DNA of 17,294 nucleotides, from positions 1-17,294 of the forward strand of contig CAJWZI010000009.1 of NCBI GenBank assembly GCA_913049615.1, in the 5' to 3' direction. Of this stretch, positions 1-7,064 are shown piece after piece (position 1 is the first letter of the stretch; the number at the start of each line of letters is the position of its first letter). Made by a program: the position numbers and the translations under genes. This DNA is from an uncultured Alphaproteobacteria bacterium. GTDB lineage: Bacteria; Pseudomonadota; Alphaproteobacteria; GCA-2731375. The notes under the pieces were generated by a model that had not been told where the DNA came from, did no database searches, and saw only the letters and a list, made by a program, of their open reading frames with translations.

Positions 1-60
1 TCGGCGCATAATTCTATCATTTCTGAACCATTTTAATGGCTTATTTACTAAAATGTTCTA

Positions 61-103
61 CACTCATAACCTGAACACCGTAGGTTTAAATCCTGCCTTC
101 GCA
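61..103 (+). pseudogene. 3'-half remnant of an initiator tRNA (CAT anticodon), possible attachment-site scar
   Basis: The segment reads like bacterial tRNA-fMet from the anticodon loop to the 3' end. The loop CTCATAA is at 63-69. The T arm has stem GTAGG (80-84), loop TTTAAAT (85-91) and stem CCTGC (92-96), and includes the T-G wobble also present in E. coli tRNA-fMet. An acceptor 3' strand CTTCGCA follows at 97-103. One T-stem pair is C-G in E. coli and A-T here, a compensated change. No 5' half exists: the bases before 61 do not pair with the anticodon stem and no D arm is seen. CCA is absent and the conserved T-loop C is T, so the piece is decayed and not functional. A block running from the anticodon loop to the 3' end is what tRNA-targeting integrases duplicate. 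The resemblance is from memory, not from a tRNA search. Confidence 0.5.
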
Positions 104-253
104 TACGCGCCGTCAGCGAATTCATTGCCGATGGAATAGCGCCCGATCCGCTAACCTCGACAGGATAGACGTAGTGATAACTCGACGATCGTTTTGAGGA
201 TGAGGTCGGTTGGCCGAACGGAGGGCTGCCGCCTGAGCCATGCTAGTATTCTT

Positions 254-745
254 TCAGTCCCGGAAATTCACGTACTGCAGAGGTTGGTCTAGCTTCATAT
301 TCTTGATTAGGGTGATGGCGGCTTGCAGGTCGTCTCTCTTTTTACCTGAGATGCGTAGTTCGTTGCCCTGAATAGCGACCTGAACATTTTTTTTCAGCTT
401 GGCTCCTTTTAGTTCCTTGACCATCTTTTGTGCCAAGTCCCGGGCGATGCCCTGCCTGATCACGATGATTTGGCGAATGGTGTTGCCTGAGGCCTTCTCC
501 GGCTCTCCGTAATCCAGCGCCCTGTGGTCCACCTTACGCTTGGCTAGATAGCCGCGGAGGAGTTCCTGTACCTGTCTTAGCTTCAATTCGTCATCGGCCC
601 GGATCGTCAGAATCTCGTCGGAACGCTCGATGGAGCATGAGCTGCCCTTGAAGTCGTAACGGTTAGCAATCTCACGCATGACACCTTGCAGAGCATTGTC
701 CACTTCGGGCAAATCGGTACGTGAGACGACGTCGAATGATGGCAT
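254..745 (-). CDS. yajQ: YajQ family nucleotide (cyclic-di-GMP) binding protein
   Basis: This 163-residue protein has the full usual length of the YajQ/DUF520 family. It starts with the typical MPSFDVVS and has the family signatures VDNAL (residues 16-20), NRYDFKGS (28-35) and, at the end, QYVNFRD. YajQ proteins are small cytosolic proteins with two RNP-like folds. They bind nucleotides; the Xanthomonas member binds cyclic-di-GMP and acts with a transcription factor. The start is supported by a GGAAGG-like ribosome site about 9 bases upstream. It lies 54 bases downstream of the PaiB-like gene on the same strand and may be the last gene of that transcript, although YajQ is usually a housekeeping gene. 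Family assignment is firm; the ligand in this organism is inferred. Confidence 0.93.
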   Translation of the reverse strand: MPSFDVVSRTDLPEVDNALQGVMREIANRYDFKGSSCSIERSDEILTIRADDELKLRQVQELLRGYLAKRKVDHRALDYGEPEKASGNTIRQIIVIRQGIARDLAQKMVKELKGAKLKKNVQVAIQGNELRISGKKRDDLQAAITLIKNMKLDQPLQYVNFRD

Positions 746-799
746 GCTAATAGGCCTTCCATGATGATTTCATCCGACAGTATGAACCAGGAATTTGAT

Positions 800-1426
800 C
801 TATTTGTTTGCGTCGGCCATGACGTCCGCGACAACATGATCACCCTGGGCACGCAAGCCGTTTATGCCGCCCGTGACGTCTAGCTCGGACTTGTTTTGGT
901 TCATTTTCCACTTCCCCTCGAGCCGCTTAATTGGGATTTCGAGGCCGGTAATGCCTTTGCACATATCAGTGATGTAATCGTCTGACGTATCACTGACCTT
1001 CCAGGGCTTCTGAGAGGCGCTTTCAAAATTATCCGTCAACGCGGCCACGTGTTCCTTAAGCTTTTCTGTACCTTCAAATATGCTTCCGGTGCCGTAGGCA
1101 TGAACGGCGACATAGACCCAGGTCGGCAGGACCTTACCGGTCAATTCCCTAGTCGGGTACCAGTTTGGCGTAATGTAGCTTTGTGGTCCTTGAAACATCA
1201 CCAATAACTCATGGTCGTTTGTGATGGCTTCAGCAATCGGATTAGGCTTGGCAAAATGGCAGCGAAGGGTGCCGTAGGGTTGTGCGGAGGTGTCCAGCTC
1301 CATGGGCAGATGAGAGGCAACCAAGCCATCGGGCCCTAGGCCAACCACCGTGGCAAGGCCAATCCGGCGCATCGTTTCATGAAGTACATCCACGCGGTCT
1401 TCTCGAAAGTGGGCAGGCAAGTACAT
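800..1426 (-). CDS. PaiB-like FMN-binding protein (negative transcriptional regulator family)
   Basis: This 208-residue protein of the PaiB family has a split-barrel flavin-binding fold. It begins MYLPAHF, the family's characteristic N-terminus. ASHLP (37-41), GPQSYITPNWYP (80-91) and EGKWKMNQN (170-178) match conserved PaiB blocks. I chose the ATG at 1426 because it gives the canonical start and has GGAG six bases upstream (1433-1436, minus strand); the frame is open further upstream only to a TTG at 1438. Bacillus PaiB is described as a repressor of sporulation and protease genes, but the family has no obvious helix-turn-helix and many members probably bind flavin or heme without regulating anything. 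It follows the flavin monooxygenase by 32 bases, so it may be co-transcribed with it and handle flavin. Its role here is unknown. Confidence 0.88.
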   Translation of the reverse strand: MYLPAHFREDRVDVLHETMRRIGLATVVGLGPDGLVASHLPMELDTSAQPYGTLRCHFAKPNPIAEAITNDHELLVMFQGPQSYITPNWYPTRELTGKVLPTWVYVAVHAYGTGSIFEGTEKLKEHVAALTDNFESASQKPWKVSDTSDDYITDMCKGITGLEIPIKRLEGKWKMNQNKSELDVTGGINGLRAQGDHVVADVMADANK

Positions 1427-1458
1427 GAATATCTCCAAATGCGGCGTAGATGCCCTAT

Positions 1459-2928
1459 CTAAGAAACCAGGTCATATTCGTCCAGGTTAGGTGCCTTCAT
1501 ATCGTCGCAAAACCGGTCATAGGTAAAGGGCCACATTGCAGGATTGCCATTTTTGTCCAAATACCAGCTTTGACAGCCAGTAACCCACACCGTGTTGCCC
1601 ATGGCCGACGCGATATCGCTGTTAAACTGTTCCATCGCTGAGCGTTTTGCCGAAATTTCATCCGCCTGTCCTAAACGCCAAACCTCGATTAACTGCATGA
1701 TGTAGTCCAATTGCTTTTCAGAGATGTCTATCAAGGAGAAATTCCCAATCGGGCTGTTGGGGCCTACTAGCATGAAGAAATTCGGAAACTCAGGCATTGA
1801 TATGGAACGGTGTGCCTGGGTTGATTTTGCCCAAACATCCTTCAAGTCCGCGCCATCTCTGCCGATTAGATCCATGGGCTGCATGAAGCTGTGACCGTTA
1901 AATCCGGTAGCCAGGACCAGTACGTCCATTTCGTGTAGGTGGCCGTCCTTGGTACGCACGCCGCCCGTCTCCACCTGCTCGATGGGTTCGGTCACTAACT
2001 TGGCATTTGGTTTCTGGATAGCTTCGTAAAAGCCTGTGGATATTATCAGTCGTTTGCAGGCGGCCTTGTAGTCTGGGGTCAACTTCGCCTTCAGCTCCGG
2101 GTCATGTACGTTGTTTTCCAAATTTTCTCGGCATCGTGCCTCGACCCGGCCCATCTCAAACTCATCACCGATCACCGCCCGGCCGAAGGTATCGGCAAAC
2201 AGCCGGGTCAGGGAGGCATGCAATTCGTCCATAGCGCCCGGCTCCTTACGAAACACGTCCTTTTCCCGCTCGCTGAAGGGAGGGTTCTCCTGCGGAAAAA
2301 TCCATTGAGCGGTGCGCTGAAAAAGGGAGAGATGGGACACCTTGTTGGTCAGGTCCGCTGTAATTTGCACGGCGGTGGAGCCGGTGCCGACAATGCCGAT
2401 ACGCCGGCCATTCAGTGGGACGTCGTGGTTCCAGCGGGCTGCGTGAAACACATCGCCTACGAAGTCATTCAGGCCTTCAAAGTTGGGATAGACGGGGTGG
2501 TGCAGTACACCGGTAGCGGATATGACGATATCGACCACGTCCAATTCCTGCTCGCCGCACTTGAGATGCCAATTGCCGTTCTGGTAGCGAGCCTCCGTGA
2601 TCTCTCGGTTGAATTTTATTAAGCGTTTAACATCGAATTTTTTTGCCACCGCTTCGAAATAGGCCAGTATTTCTGCGCCGGGGGAGAAACGGTGGCTCCA
2701 TTCCGCATTGGGCTCAAAGGAGTAGCGGTACATGTGCGAAGGCACATCGCAGCTCAAGCCCGGATAGGTATTGTCGCGCCAGGTGCCGCCCAGACGGCCA
2801 GCTTTTTCATAGATGGTGAAATCCGTGATGCCGGCATCCTGGAACTTGATGGCAGTCAGAATGCCGGACATTCCTGCCCCGATGATCGCAACTTTTGGTT
2901 TGCGCGTTGTACTCTTCTGGCCACTCAT
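1459..2928 (-). CDS. Flavin-containing monooxygenase, Baeyer-Villiger/FMO type
   Basis: This 489-residue class B flavoprotein monooxygenase uses FAD and NADPH to insert oxygen into a ketone or to oxygenate a heteroatom. The first Rossmann motif is GAGMSG (17-22). The block GGTWRDNTYPG...D (47-61) matches the conserved [A/G]GxWxxxx[F/Y]P[G/M]xxxD. A Baeyer-Villiger fingerprint follows at 156-166 (FVGDVFHAARW), but the next residue is N instead of the usual P or D. The second Rossmann motif GTGSTA (181-186) binds NADPH, and LATGF occurs near residue 350. The ATG at 2928 has an AGGAAG site about 7 bases upstream. It diverges from the HisD-like operon across a 145-base region holding a dyad, so the two may be co-regulated. 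The substrate cannot be read from the sequence; a sulfur or nitrogen oxygenase is as possible as a ketone oxygenase. Confidence 0.92.
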   Translation of the reverse strand: MSGQKSTTRKPKVAIIGAGMSGILTAIKFQDAGITDFTIYEKAGRLGGTWRDNTYPGLSCDVPSHMYRYSFEPNAEWSHRFSPGAEILAYFEAVAKKFDVKRLIKFNREITEARYQNGNWHLKCGEQELDVVDIVISATGVLHHPVYPNFEGLNDFVGDVFHAARWNHDVPLNGRRIGIVGTGSTAVQITADLTNKVSHLSLFQRTAQWIFPQENPPFSEREKDVFRKEPGAMDELHASLTRLFADTFGRAVIGDEFEMGRVEARCRENLENNVHDPELKAKLTPDYKAACKRLIISTGFYEAIQKPNAKLVTEPIEQVETGGVRTKDGHLHEMDVLVLATGFNGHSFMQPMDLIGRDGADLKDVWAKSTQAHRSISMPEFPNFFMLVGPNSPIGNFSLIDISEKQLDYIMQLIEVWRLGQADEISAKRSAMEQFNSDIASAMGNTVWVTGCQSWYLDKNGNPAMWPFTYDRFCDDMKAPNLDEYDLVS

Positions 2929-3073
2929 AAAACGATCTTCCTACAATAGTCGTCATTGTTGTCATAGCATCAATTCGAGGACAAATGGCGTGGCAATCCG
3001 TCACACTTGGCACCTATCACGGCTGCGGGCTGTTGGGTTAGGTTTGCAGCTCGATCAAAGGGAGGGATGAAAA
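2929..3073. promoter_or_regulatory. Divergent promoter region between the monooxygenase and the HisD-like operon
   Basis: The 145 bases between two divergently read genes must hold both promoters. A dyad lies at 2943-2959 (separate entry). For the plus strand, TTGTCA at 2959-2964 resembles a -35 element and ACAAAT at 2981-2986 a weak -10 element, 16 bases apart. For the minus strand I found no convincing pair. A purine-rich ribosome site (GGGAGGG) lies about 8 bases before the ATG at 3074. I found no good sigma-54 element: TGGCAC is present around 3008 but the partner TTGC is missing. Confidence 0.45.
2943..2959. promoter_or_regulatory. Candidate operator ACAAT-N7-ATTGT, copy 1
   Basis: ACAATAGTCGTCATTGT is a dyad with 5-base arms and a 7-base spacer. 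It sits 15 bases before the start codon of the monooxygenase, abutting its ribosome site, and touches the candidate -35 of the divergent operon at 2959. The same arms and spacer length recur at 6366-6382. The regulator family is not identifiable. Confidence 0.5.
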
Positions 3074-4387
3074 ATGGCGACATATCTGAAACAGGGGCTT
3101 GGCCAAGAGGAAGTGGACGAGGCTGACGCCAAGGTGCGGGCCCAGGTGGAAGCCATCCTGGATGAAATTCGGCGGCGCGGGGATGAGGCGGTACGCGAAT
3201 TGTCCAAAAAATTCGACAGCTGGAACCCCGATAGTTTTCGGCTTTCCGAGACTGAGATCGAGATGGCTATGTCAAAAGTAGCCAAACGGGACCTGGACGA
3301 CATCCGTTTTGCCCAAGAGCAAGTGCGCAATTTTGCCCAGCATCAGAAAGACGCCTTGAGAGATATAGAAGTGGAGACAATGCCCGGCGTAGTATTGGGC
3401 CATAAGAACATTCCCGTTAATTCTGTCGGTTGCTACGTACCCGGTGGGAAATACCCCATGGTTGCCTCCGCTCACATGTCTGTGGTTACGGCTAAGGTTG
3501 CTGGCGTGCCTCGGATTGTCGCCTCGGCTCCGCCCCAGGGCGGTGCACCTCACCCAGCTATCGTTGCCGCTATGCACATGGGAGGGGCGAACGAAATTCT
3601 CGTATTGGGCGGCATTCAGGCAGTTGCCGCGATGGCGCTGGGTACGGAAAGCATTCCCGGGGTTGACATGCTGGTGGGGCCGGGCAACATGTTTGTGGCT
3701 GAGGCCAAGCGTCAATTATTCGGCAGGGTTGGCATCGACCTATTCGCCGGCCCAACGGAAACTCTGATCATCGCTGATGAGACTGTGGACGGCGAACTAT
3801 GCGCCATTGACCTGCTGGGGCAGGCTGAGCATGGCCCGACCTCGCCGGCCGTGCTGCTGACAACGTCCGAAGCCTTGGCCAAGGACACCATGGCCGAAGT
3901 CGACCGGCAATTGGACAGCCTGCCCACGGCAGAGATTGCTCGCCAATCATGGGCAGACTACGGTGCTGTGATCCTGTGCCAGGACGAGGAAGAAATGGTC
4001 CGAGAGGCCGACCGCCTGGCCTTCGAGCATGTCCAGGTGATGACCCGTGACCCTGAGTATTTTCTCGACAACATGACCAACTATGGCGCGCTTTTTTTGG
4101 GTCCGCGTACCAACGTCTCGTATGGCGATAAGGTGATCGGCACTAATCACACTCTGCCTACCAAGCGAGCCGGCCGTTACACTGGCGGTCTGTGGGTTGG
4201 GAAGTTCATCAAGACACATACCTATCAGCGTGTCATGACGGACGAGGCCTCTGCCCTGGTGGGAGAATATTGTTCTCGTCTATGCATGTTGGAAGGTTTC
4301 GCCGGGCATGCCGAACAGGCTAACATAAGGGTACGTCGTTATGGCGGACGCAACATACCACCCTATACAGCGGTGGAGCCTGTTTGA
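3074..4387 (+). CDS. Histidinol dehydrogenase-family alcohol dehydrogenase, HpsN-like
   Basis: This 437-residue protein belongs to the zinc- and NAD-dependent HisD family, which oxidises a primary alcohol to a carboxylate in two steps. All catalytic positions are visible by analogy with HisD: zinc ligands Q250, H253 (GQAEHGP), D352 ([10 protein letters not shown]) and H412 (GFAGHAEQ), and the base pair E318-H319 (AFEHV). The nucleotide-binding signature [12 protein letters not shown]...[11 protein letters not shown] spans 201-229. The ends and several blocks ([15 protein letters not shown] at 111-125, [18 protein letters not shown] at 361-378) resemble paralogues such as sulfopropanediol dehydrogenase HpsN more than true HisD, and no other his gene is nearby. 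The start has GGGAGGG about 8 bases upstream. The stop overlaps the next start by one base. The exact substrate is inferred: a C3 sulfonated or plain polyol is the leading guess. Confidence 0.88.
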   Translation: MATYLKQGLGQEEVDEADAKVRAQVEAILDEIRRRGDEAVRELSKKFDSWNPDSFRLSETEIEMAMSKVAKRDLDDIRFAQEQVRNFAQHQKDALRDIEVETMPGVVLGHKNIPVNSVGCYVPGGKYPMVASAHMSVVTAKVAGVPRIVASAPPQGGAPHPAIVAAMHMGGANEILVLGGIQAVAAMALGTESIPGVDMLVGPGNMFVAEAKRQLFGRVGIDLFAGPTETLIIADETVDGELCAIDLLGQAEHGPTSPAVLLTTSEALAKDTMAEVDRQLDSLPTAEIARQSWADYGAVILCQDEEEMVREADRLAFEHVQVMTRDPEYFLDNMTNYGALFLGPRTNVSYGDKVIGTNHTLPTKRAGRYTGGLWVGKFIKTHTYQRVMTDEASALVGEYCSRLCMLEGFAGHAEQANIRVRRYGGRNIPPYTAVEPV

Positions 4388-5319
4388 TGATGGAGCATAC
4401 TGCAGTAATCGGCGCCGGGCTGGTAGGTAGCGGATGGGCAATTGTTTTTGCTCGCGCGGGCAAGCAGGTTCGGGTCTATGATGATGTTGCCGCAATTCGA
4501 GACGTCTTCCTCGCCGTGGTCAGACGGCAGTTAGTTGATCTGAAAAATTACGAACTGGTGGATGATCCTGCGGCGATTCTGGCGAGGATCACGGTTTGTA
4601 ATACTTTAGAGGATGCCGTGCACGGTGCTCGCTTCGTTCAGGAGTCCGTATTTGAGGATGTGGCGGTAAAGACTGAAATTTCCACTGCCATCGGGCCACT
4701 TCTCAACGACGATGCCATTGTCGGTAGCTCCACTTCGGGAATTCCTTCGTCGGCCTTCACCAGCGGCGTCAAAAATAGGGAGCGATTTCTGGTTACCCAT
4801 CCGGTCAACCCGCCTTATCTTGTGCCAATTGTAGAGGTCGTGCCGGCACCCTGGACAGCGGAAGATACCGTGGACCGCGCCCTTGCTCTAATGGTGGAAG
4901 TTGGTCAGTCACCTGTTTTGGTGCGACGAGAGGTTGAAGGCTTTATCCTGAATCGACTACAAGGGGTGCTGCTAAGAGAGGCTTGGGATCTGTTCTCAGA
5001 GGGATATGCCTCGGCTGATGATATTGACAAGACTGTGTCCGAGGGCTTGGGGCTGCGGTGGTCCTTTATGGGACCGTTCGAGACAATCGATTTGAACGCA
5101 CCGGGTGGCGTTGCGGACTATGCTGAGCGTTTAGGCCCTTTGTATCATGCTATTCAACAATCCCGCACCGAACCAAAACCATGGAGTTCGGAACTGATTT
5201 CTGAAGTGGATAAGGAACGGCGGTCGGCCCTGCCTACGGATAAGCTGGCGGAGAGGTGCATCTGGCGGGACCGCCGGCTAATGGCTCTTGCCGCTCATAA
5301 GGCCGGGCAAGCCAGCTGA
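4387..5319 (+). CDS. 3-hydroxyacyl-CoA dehydrogenase-family NAD dehydrogenase (lambda-crystallin type)
   Basis: The 310-residue single-unit protein resembles lambda-crystallin/L-gulonate 3-dehydrogenase and carnitine dehydrogenase, which oxidise the beta-hydroxyl of a free acid. The NAD-binding motif GAGLVGSG is at residues 9-16. The catalytic block HPVNPPYLVPIVEVV (about 137-151) supplies the H and E expected of the family, and GFILNR follows near residue 183, before the dimerisation domain. The frame is open back to a TTG at 4384, but the ATG at 4387 overlaps the preceding stop as TGATG and is the more natural start; the next ATG, at 4390, is also possible. Being second in a tightly overlapped operon, it probably acts on an intermediate made or used by the HisD-like enzyme. 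The substrate is not determined. Confidence 0.87.
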   Translation: MMEHTAVIGAGLVGSGWAIVFARAGKQVRVYDDVAAIRDVFLAVVRRQLVDLKNYELVDDPAAILARITVCNTLEDAVHGARFVQESVFEDVAVKTEISTAIGPLLNDDAIVGSSTSGIPSSAFTSGVKNRERFLVTHPVNPPYLVPIVEVVPAPWTAEDTVDRALALMVEVGQSPVLVRREVEGFILNRLQGVLLREAWDLFSEGYASADDIDKTVSEGLGLRWSFMGPFETIDLNAPGGVADYAERLGPLYHAIQQSRTEPKPWSSELISEVDKERRSALPTDKLAERCIWRDRRLMALAAHKAGQAS

Positions 5320-6083
5320 TGGTGGCGCAGACCATTGACGGCTTCCGCTTGGATGGTCATTTGGCCGTTATCACTGGCGCCTCCCGTGGCCTGGGAGAAG
5401 GCTGTGCCCTCGCTCTGGCCGGTGCGGGGGCTGATGTGGCGCTGGTTGGCCGCAATAATGAGGATCTAAACGCTGTTGCCGGGAAAATCGAAGATCTGGG
5501 CCGCGCTGCCCAAACTCTGACCATGGACGTCACTGAATCGGAATCTCTGGCTGTGGCTTTGGGCGATCTGCCGCCGTTTGAGATATTCGTCAACAACGCC
5601 GGTACCAATCAACCGCAGCCGTTCTTAGAGGTTGACGAAAAGACTTATGACAGGCTCATGGACCTGAACTTGCGTGCGGCATTCTTCGCGGCACAAGCTG
5701 CGGCCCGGCTGATGGTTAAGTACGCCAAGGGCGGTGCCATCATTAATATGTCATCACAGGCCGGTCACCGTGCCCTCAAAGACCGCAGTGTTTATTCAGC
5801 ATCGAAGTTCGGCCTTGAAGGGCTGACCAAGGCTATGGCATTCGAGCTAGCGGAGTATAATATTCGGGTCAACGCCGTCGCACCCACATTCGTGGAAACG
5901 CCGTTGACAAAATCCGGGCTCGAGCAAAAAGATTTCCGACAATATGTTGAGGACAAGATCAGGCTGCCGCGCCTCGGCCAGATCAGCGATGTGGCTGCCG
6001 CTGTGCTTTTTCTAGCTTCACCTGCCTCCTCTATGATTACAGGCACGTCTTTGTTGGTTGATGGCGGCTGGACTATTCATTAA
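5319..6083 (+). CDS. SDR family NAD(P)-dependent oxidoreductase
   Basis: This 254-residue classical short-chain dehydrogenase has the cofactor loop TGASRGLG (19-26), NNAG (92-95), catalytic Ser in NMSSQ (145-146) and YSASK (Y159, K163). The C-terminus LLVDGGW is standard. The residue after beta-2 (VGRNN, 43-47) has no acidic NAD-selecting residue, so NADP is possible. The ATG overlaps the stop of the upstream dehydrogenase by one base (TGATG at 5317-5321), indicating translational coupling. It is the third dehydrogenase in a row and the last gene of the operon. Members of this class include gluconate 5-dehydrogenase-like enzymes and 3-oxoacyl reductases, so a polyol or keto-acid substrate fits. 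The substrate is inferred only. Confidence 0.9.
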   Translation: MVAQTIDGFRLDGHLAVITGASRGLGEGCALALAGAGADVALVGRNNEDLNAVAGKIEDLGRAAQTLTMDVTESESLAVALGDLPPFEIFVNNAGTNQPQPFLEVDEKTYDRLMDLNLRAAFFAAQAAARLMVKYAKGGAIINMSSQAGHRALKDRSVYSASKFGLEGLTKAMAFELAEYNIRVNAVAPTFVETPLTKSGLEQKDFRQYVEDKIRLPRLGQISDVAAAVLFLASPASSMITGTSLLVDGGWTIH

Positions 6084-6422
6084 CTTTTCAAGTGGAACTA
6101 CTAGAAGCTGGAACTCGCCGTTGCCGATGATAGGTTAGAAAGCAGCTAGTTAGCCGTCTCCTACTGGCGCCGAATTTTGTGTGGATAATGAGATTGGTAG
6201 TAACGCCAGATAGGCTCATTTTGTGAGCTGGACTGAAGCGGCGTTGCCCGGCTTTGTTAGGGAACCCAAGGAATATCCGAACGCCAATCTTGCGCCTTAT
6301 GTTTCTTGTTTATTCTATGCTCCTGCTATGTTCAGCGGTGGCACACATTAACTGTTGATCAAGAAACAATTCGGTGAATTGTAACGGTCTGTAGGTGGAT
6401 TATTTATGGAAGGCTAGGATAA
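6084..6422. other. 339-base intergenic region before the GST operon
   Basis: No recognisable gene is present. It contains a 17-base dyad near its right end (6366-6382, separate entry). An open stretch of 42 codons from a GTG at 6223 to TAA at 6349 has no ribosome site and no family resemblance, so I do not call it. No clear rho-independent terminator follows the SDR gene. A TTGATC at 6355-6360 could be a -35 element, but the hexamer 17 bases downstream is a poor -10. A GGAAGG-type site lies about 10 bases before the ATG at 6423. Confidence 0.6.
6366..6382. promoter_or_regulatory. Candidate operator ACAAT-N7-ATTGT, copy 2
   Basis: ACAATTCGGTGAATTGT is a perfect 7-base inverted repeat around GGT, 40 bases before the GST start codon. 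Its outer arms and spacer length equal those of the dyad at 2943-2959. A position over or just downstream of the likely -35 would suit a repressor. The cognate regulator is not in the window. Confidence 0.55.
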
Positions 6423-7064
6423 ATGAGTGGCAGTATAGTTCTTTGGGGAGCTTATTCTGTGCGCGCCTTGCGCGGTCAATGGGCTTTGCACGAATTGCAG
6501 TTGGAGTACGCCTATCGGCCAATCCAATCGCGTAGCGGAGAAACTTTAACAAAGGAATATACCGAGCATAACCCAAAGCAAAAAATTCCTTGTTTGCAGG
6601 ATGGCAATTTTACGCTGACCGAAAGCGCGGCCATCGTGCATTATTTATTCAATACATATGGTGAGGATAGGGATGTCTTCCTGCCAAAATCTCCCGCGGA
6701 TAAGGGCAGGGCAGACGAATGGAGTTATTTCGCCATGATGGAGTTGGATGCCGTCCTATACACAATCCGGCGGCATAAATTTCTTTCGGAAATCTATGGC
6801 GAGGCGGCGGTGGCGGTAACAGTCGCGGGGGAATATTGTCAAAAACAGATCGCAGCCGTAGCCCCCGCCATTGCAAAGGCCGATCCCTATTTGTTCGGCG
6901 ACAAGGTTTCCGCTGCTGATATCCTGCTGAGTACCACATTAGACTTTGCCGAACGATATGAGGTGGAACTACCCCAACCCTGCCGGTCCTATCGAGACCG
7001 GGCTCTTGCCCGAACCGCATATTTGACCGCTAAGGCTCGCAACGAGGATTTAAATGTCAATTAA
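6423..7064 (+). CDS. Glutathione S-transferase family protein
   Basis: This 213-residue soluble protein has a typical length and the two-domain GST layout. The N-terminal thioredoxin-like domain ends with the glutathione gamma-glutamyl site: KIPCLQDG (54-61), with cis-Pro56, then LTESAAIVHYL (65-75) with E67-S68. S12 (AYSVRALR) sits where serine-type GSTs carry the thiol-activating residue, suggesting a theta/zeta/beta-like bacterial GST. The helical C-terminal domain is divergent but contains AKADPYLFGDKVSAADI (about 160-176), with the N-capping box aspartate. Its 3' end overlaps the amidase gene by 11 bases, so the two are almost surely co-transcribed. It may conjugate or cleave a thioether or halogenated substrate of the same pathway; that role is inferred. 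Confidence 0.9.
   Translation: MSGSIVLWGAYSVRALRGQWALHELQLEYAYRPIQSRSGETLTKEYTEHNPKQKIPCLQDGNFTLTESAAIVHYLFNTYGEDRDVFLPKSPADKGRADEWSYFAMMELDAVLYTIRRHKFLSEIYGEAAVAVTVAGEYCQKQIAAVAPAIAKADPYLFGDKVSAADILLSTTLDFAERYEVELPQPCRSYRDRALARTAYLTAKARNEDLNVN

Noticed and set aside
2104..2622. 172-codon plus-strand frame inside the monooxygenase gene
   Set aside because: Lies entirely antisense to a gene with full-length family motifs; composition is that of a shadow frame.
3008..3025. Sigma-54 promoter before the HisD-like gene
   Set aside because: TGGCAC is present but the required TTGC at the -12 position is missing.
3074..4387. True histidinol dehydrogenase for histidine synthesis
   Set aside because: Catalytic residues fit, but there is no his gene nearby and the sequence blocks look like the HpsN-type paralogues; the biosynthetic role is not excluded without a phylogeny.
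6223..6351. 42-codon open frame from GTG to TAA before the GST gene
   Set aside because: No ribosome site and no family resemblance; open stretches of this length are common by chance.
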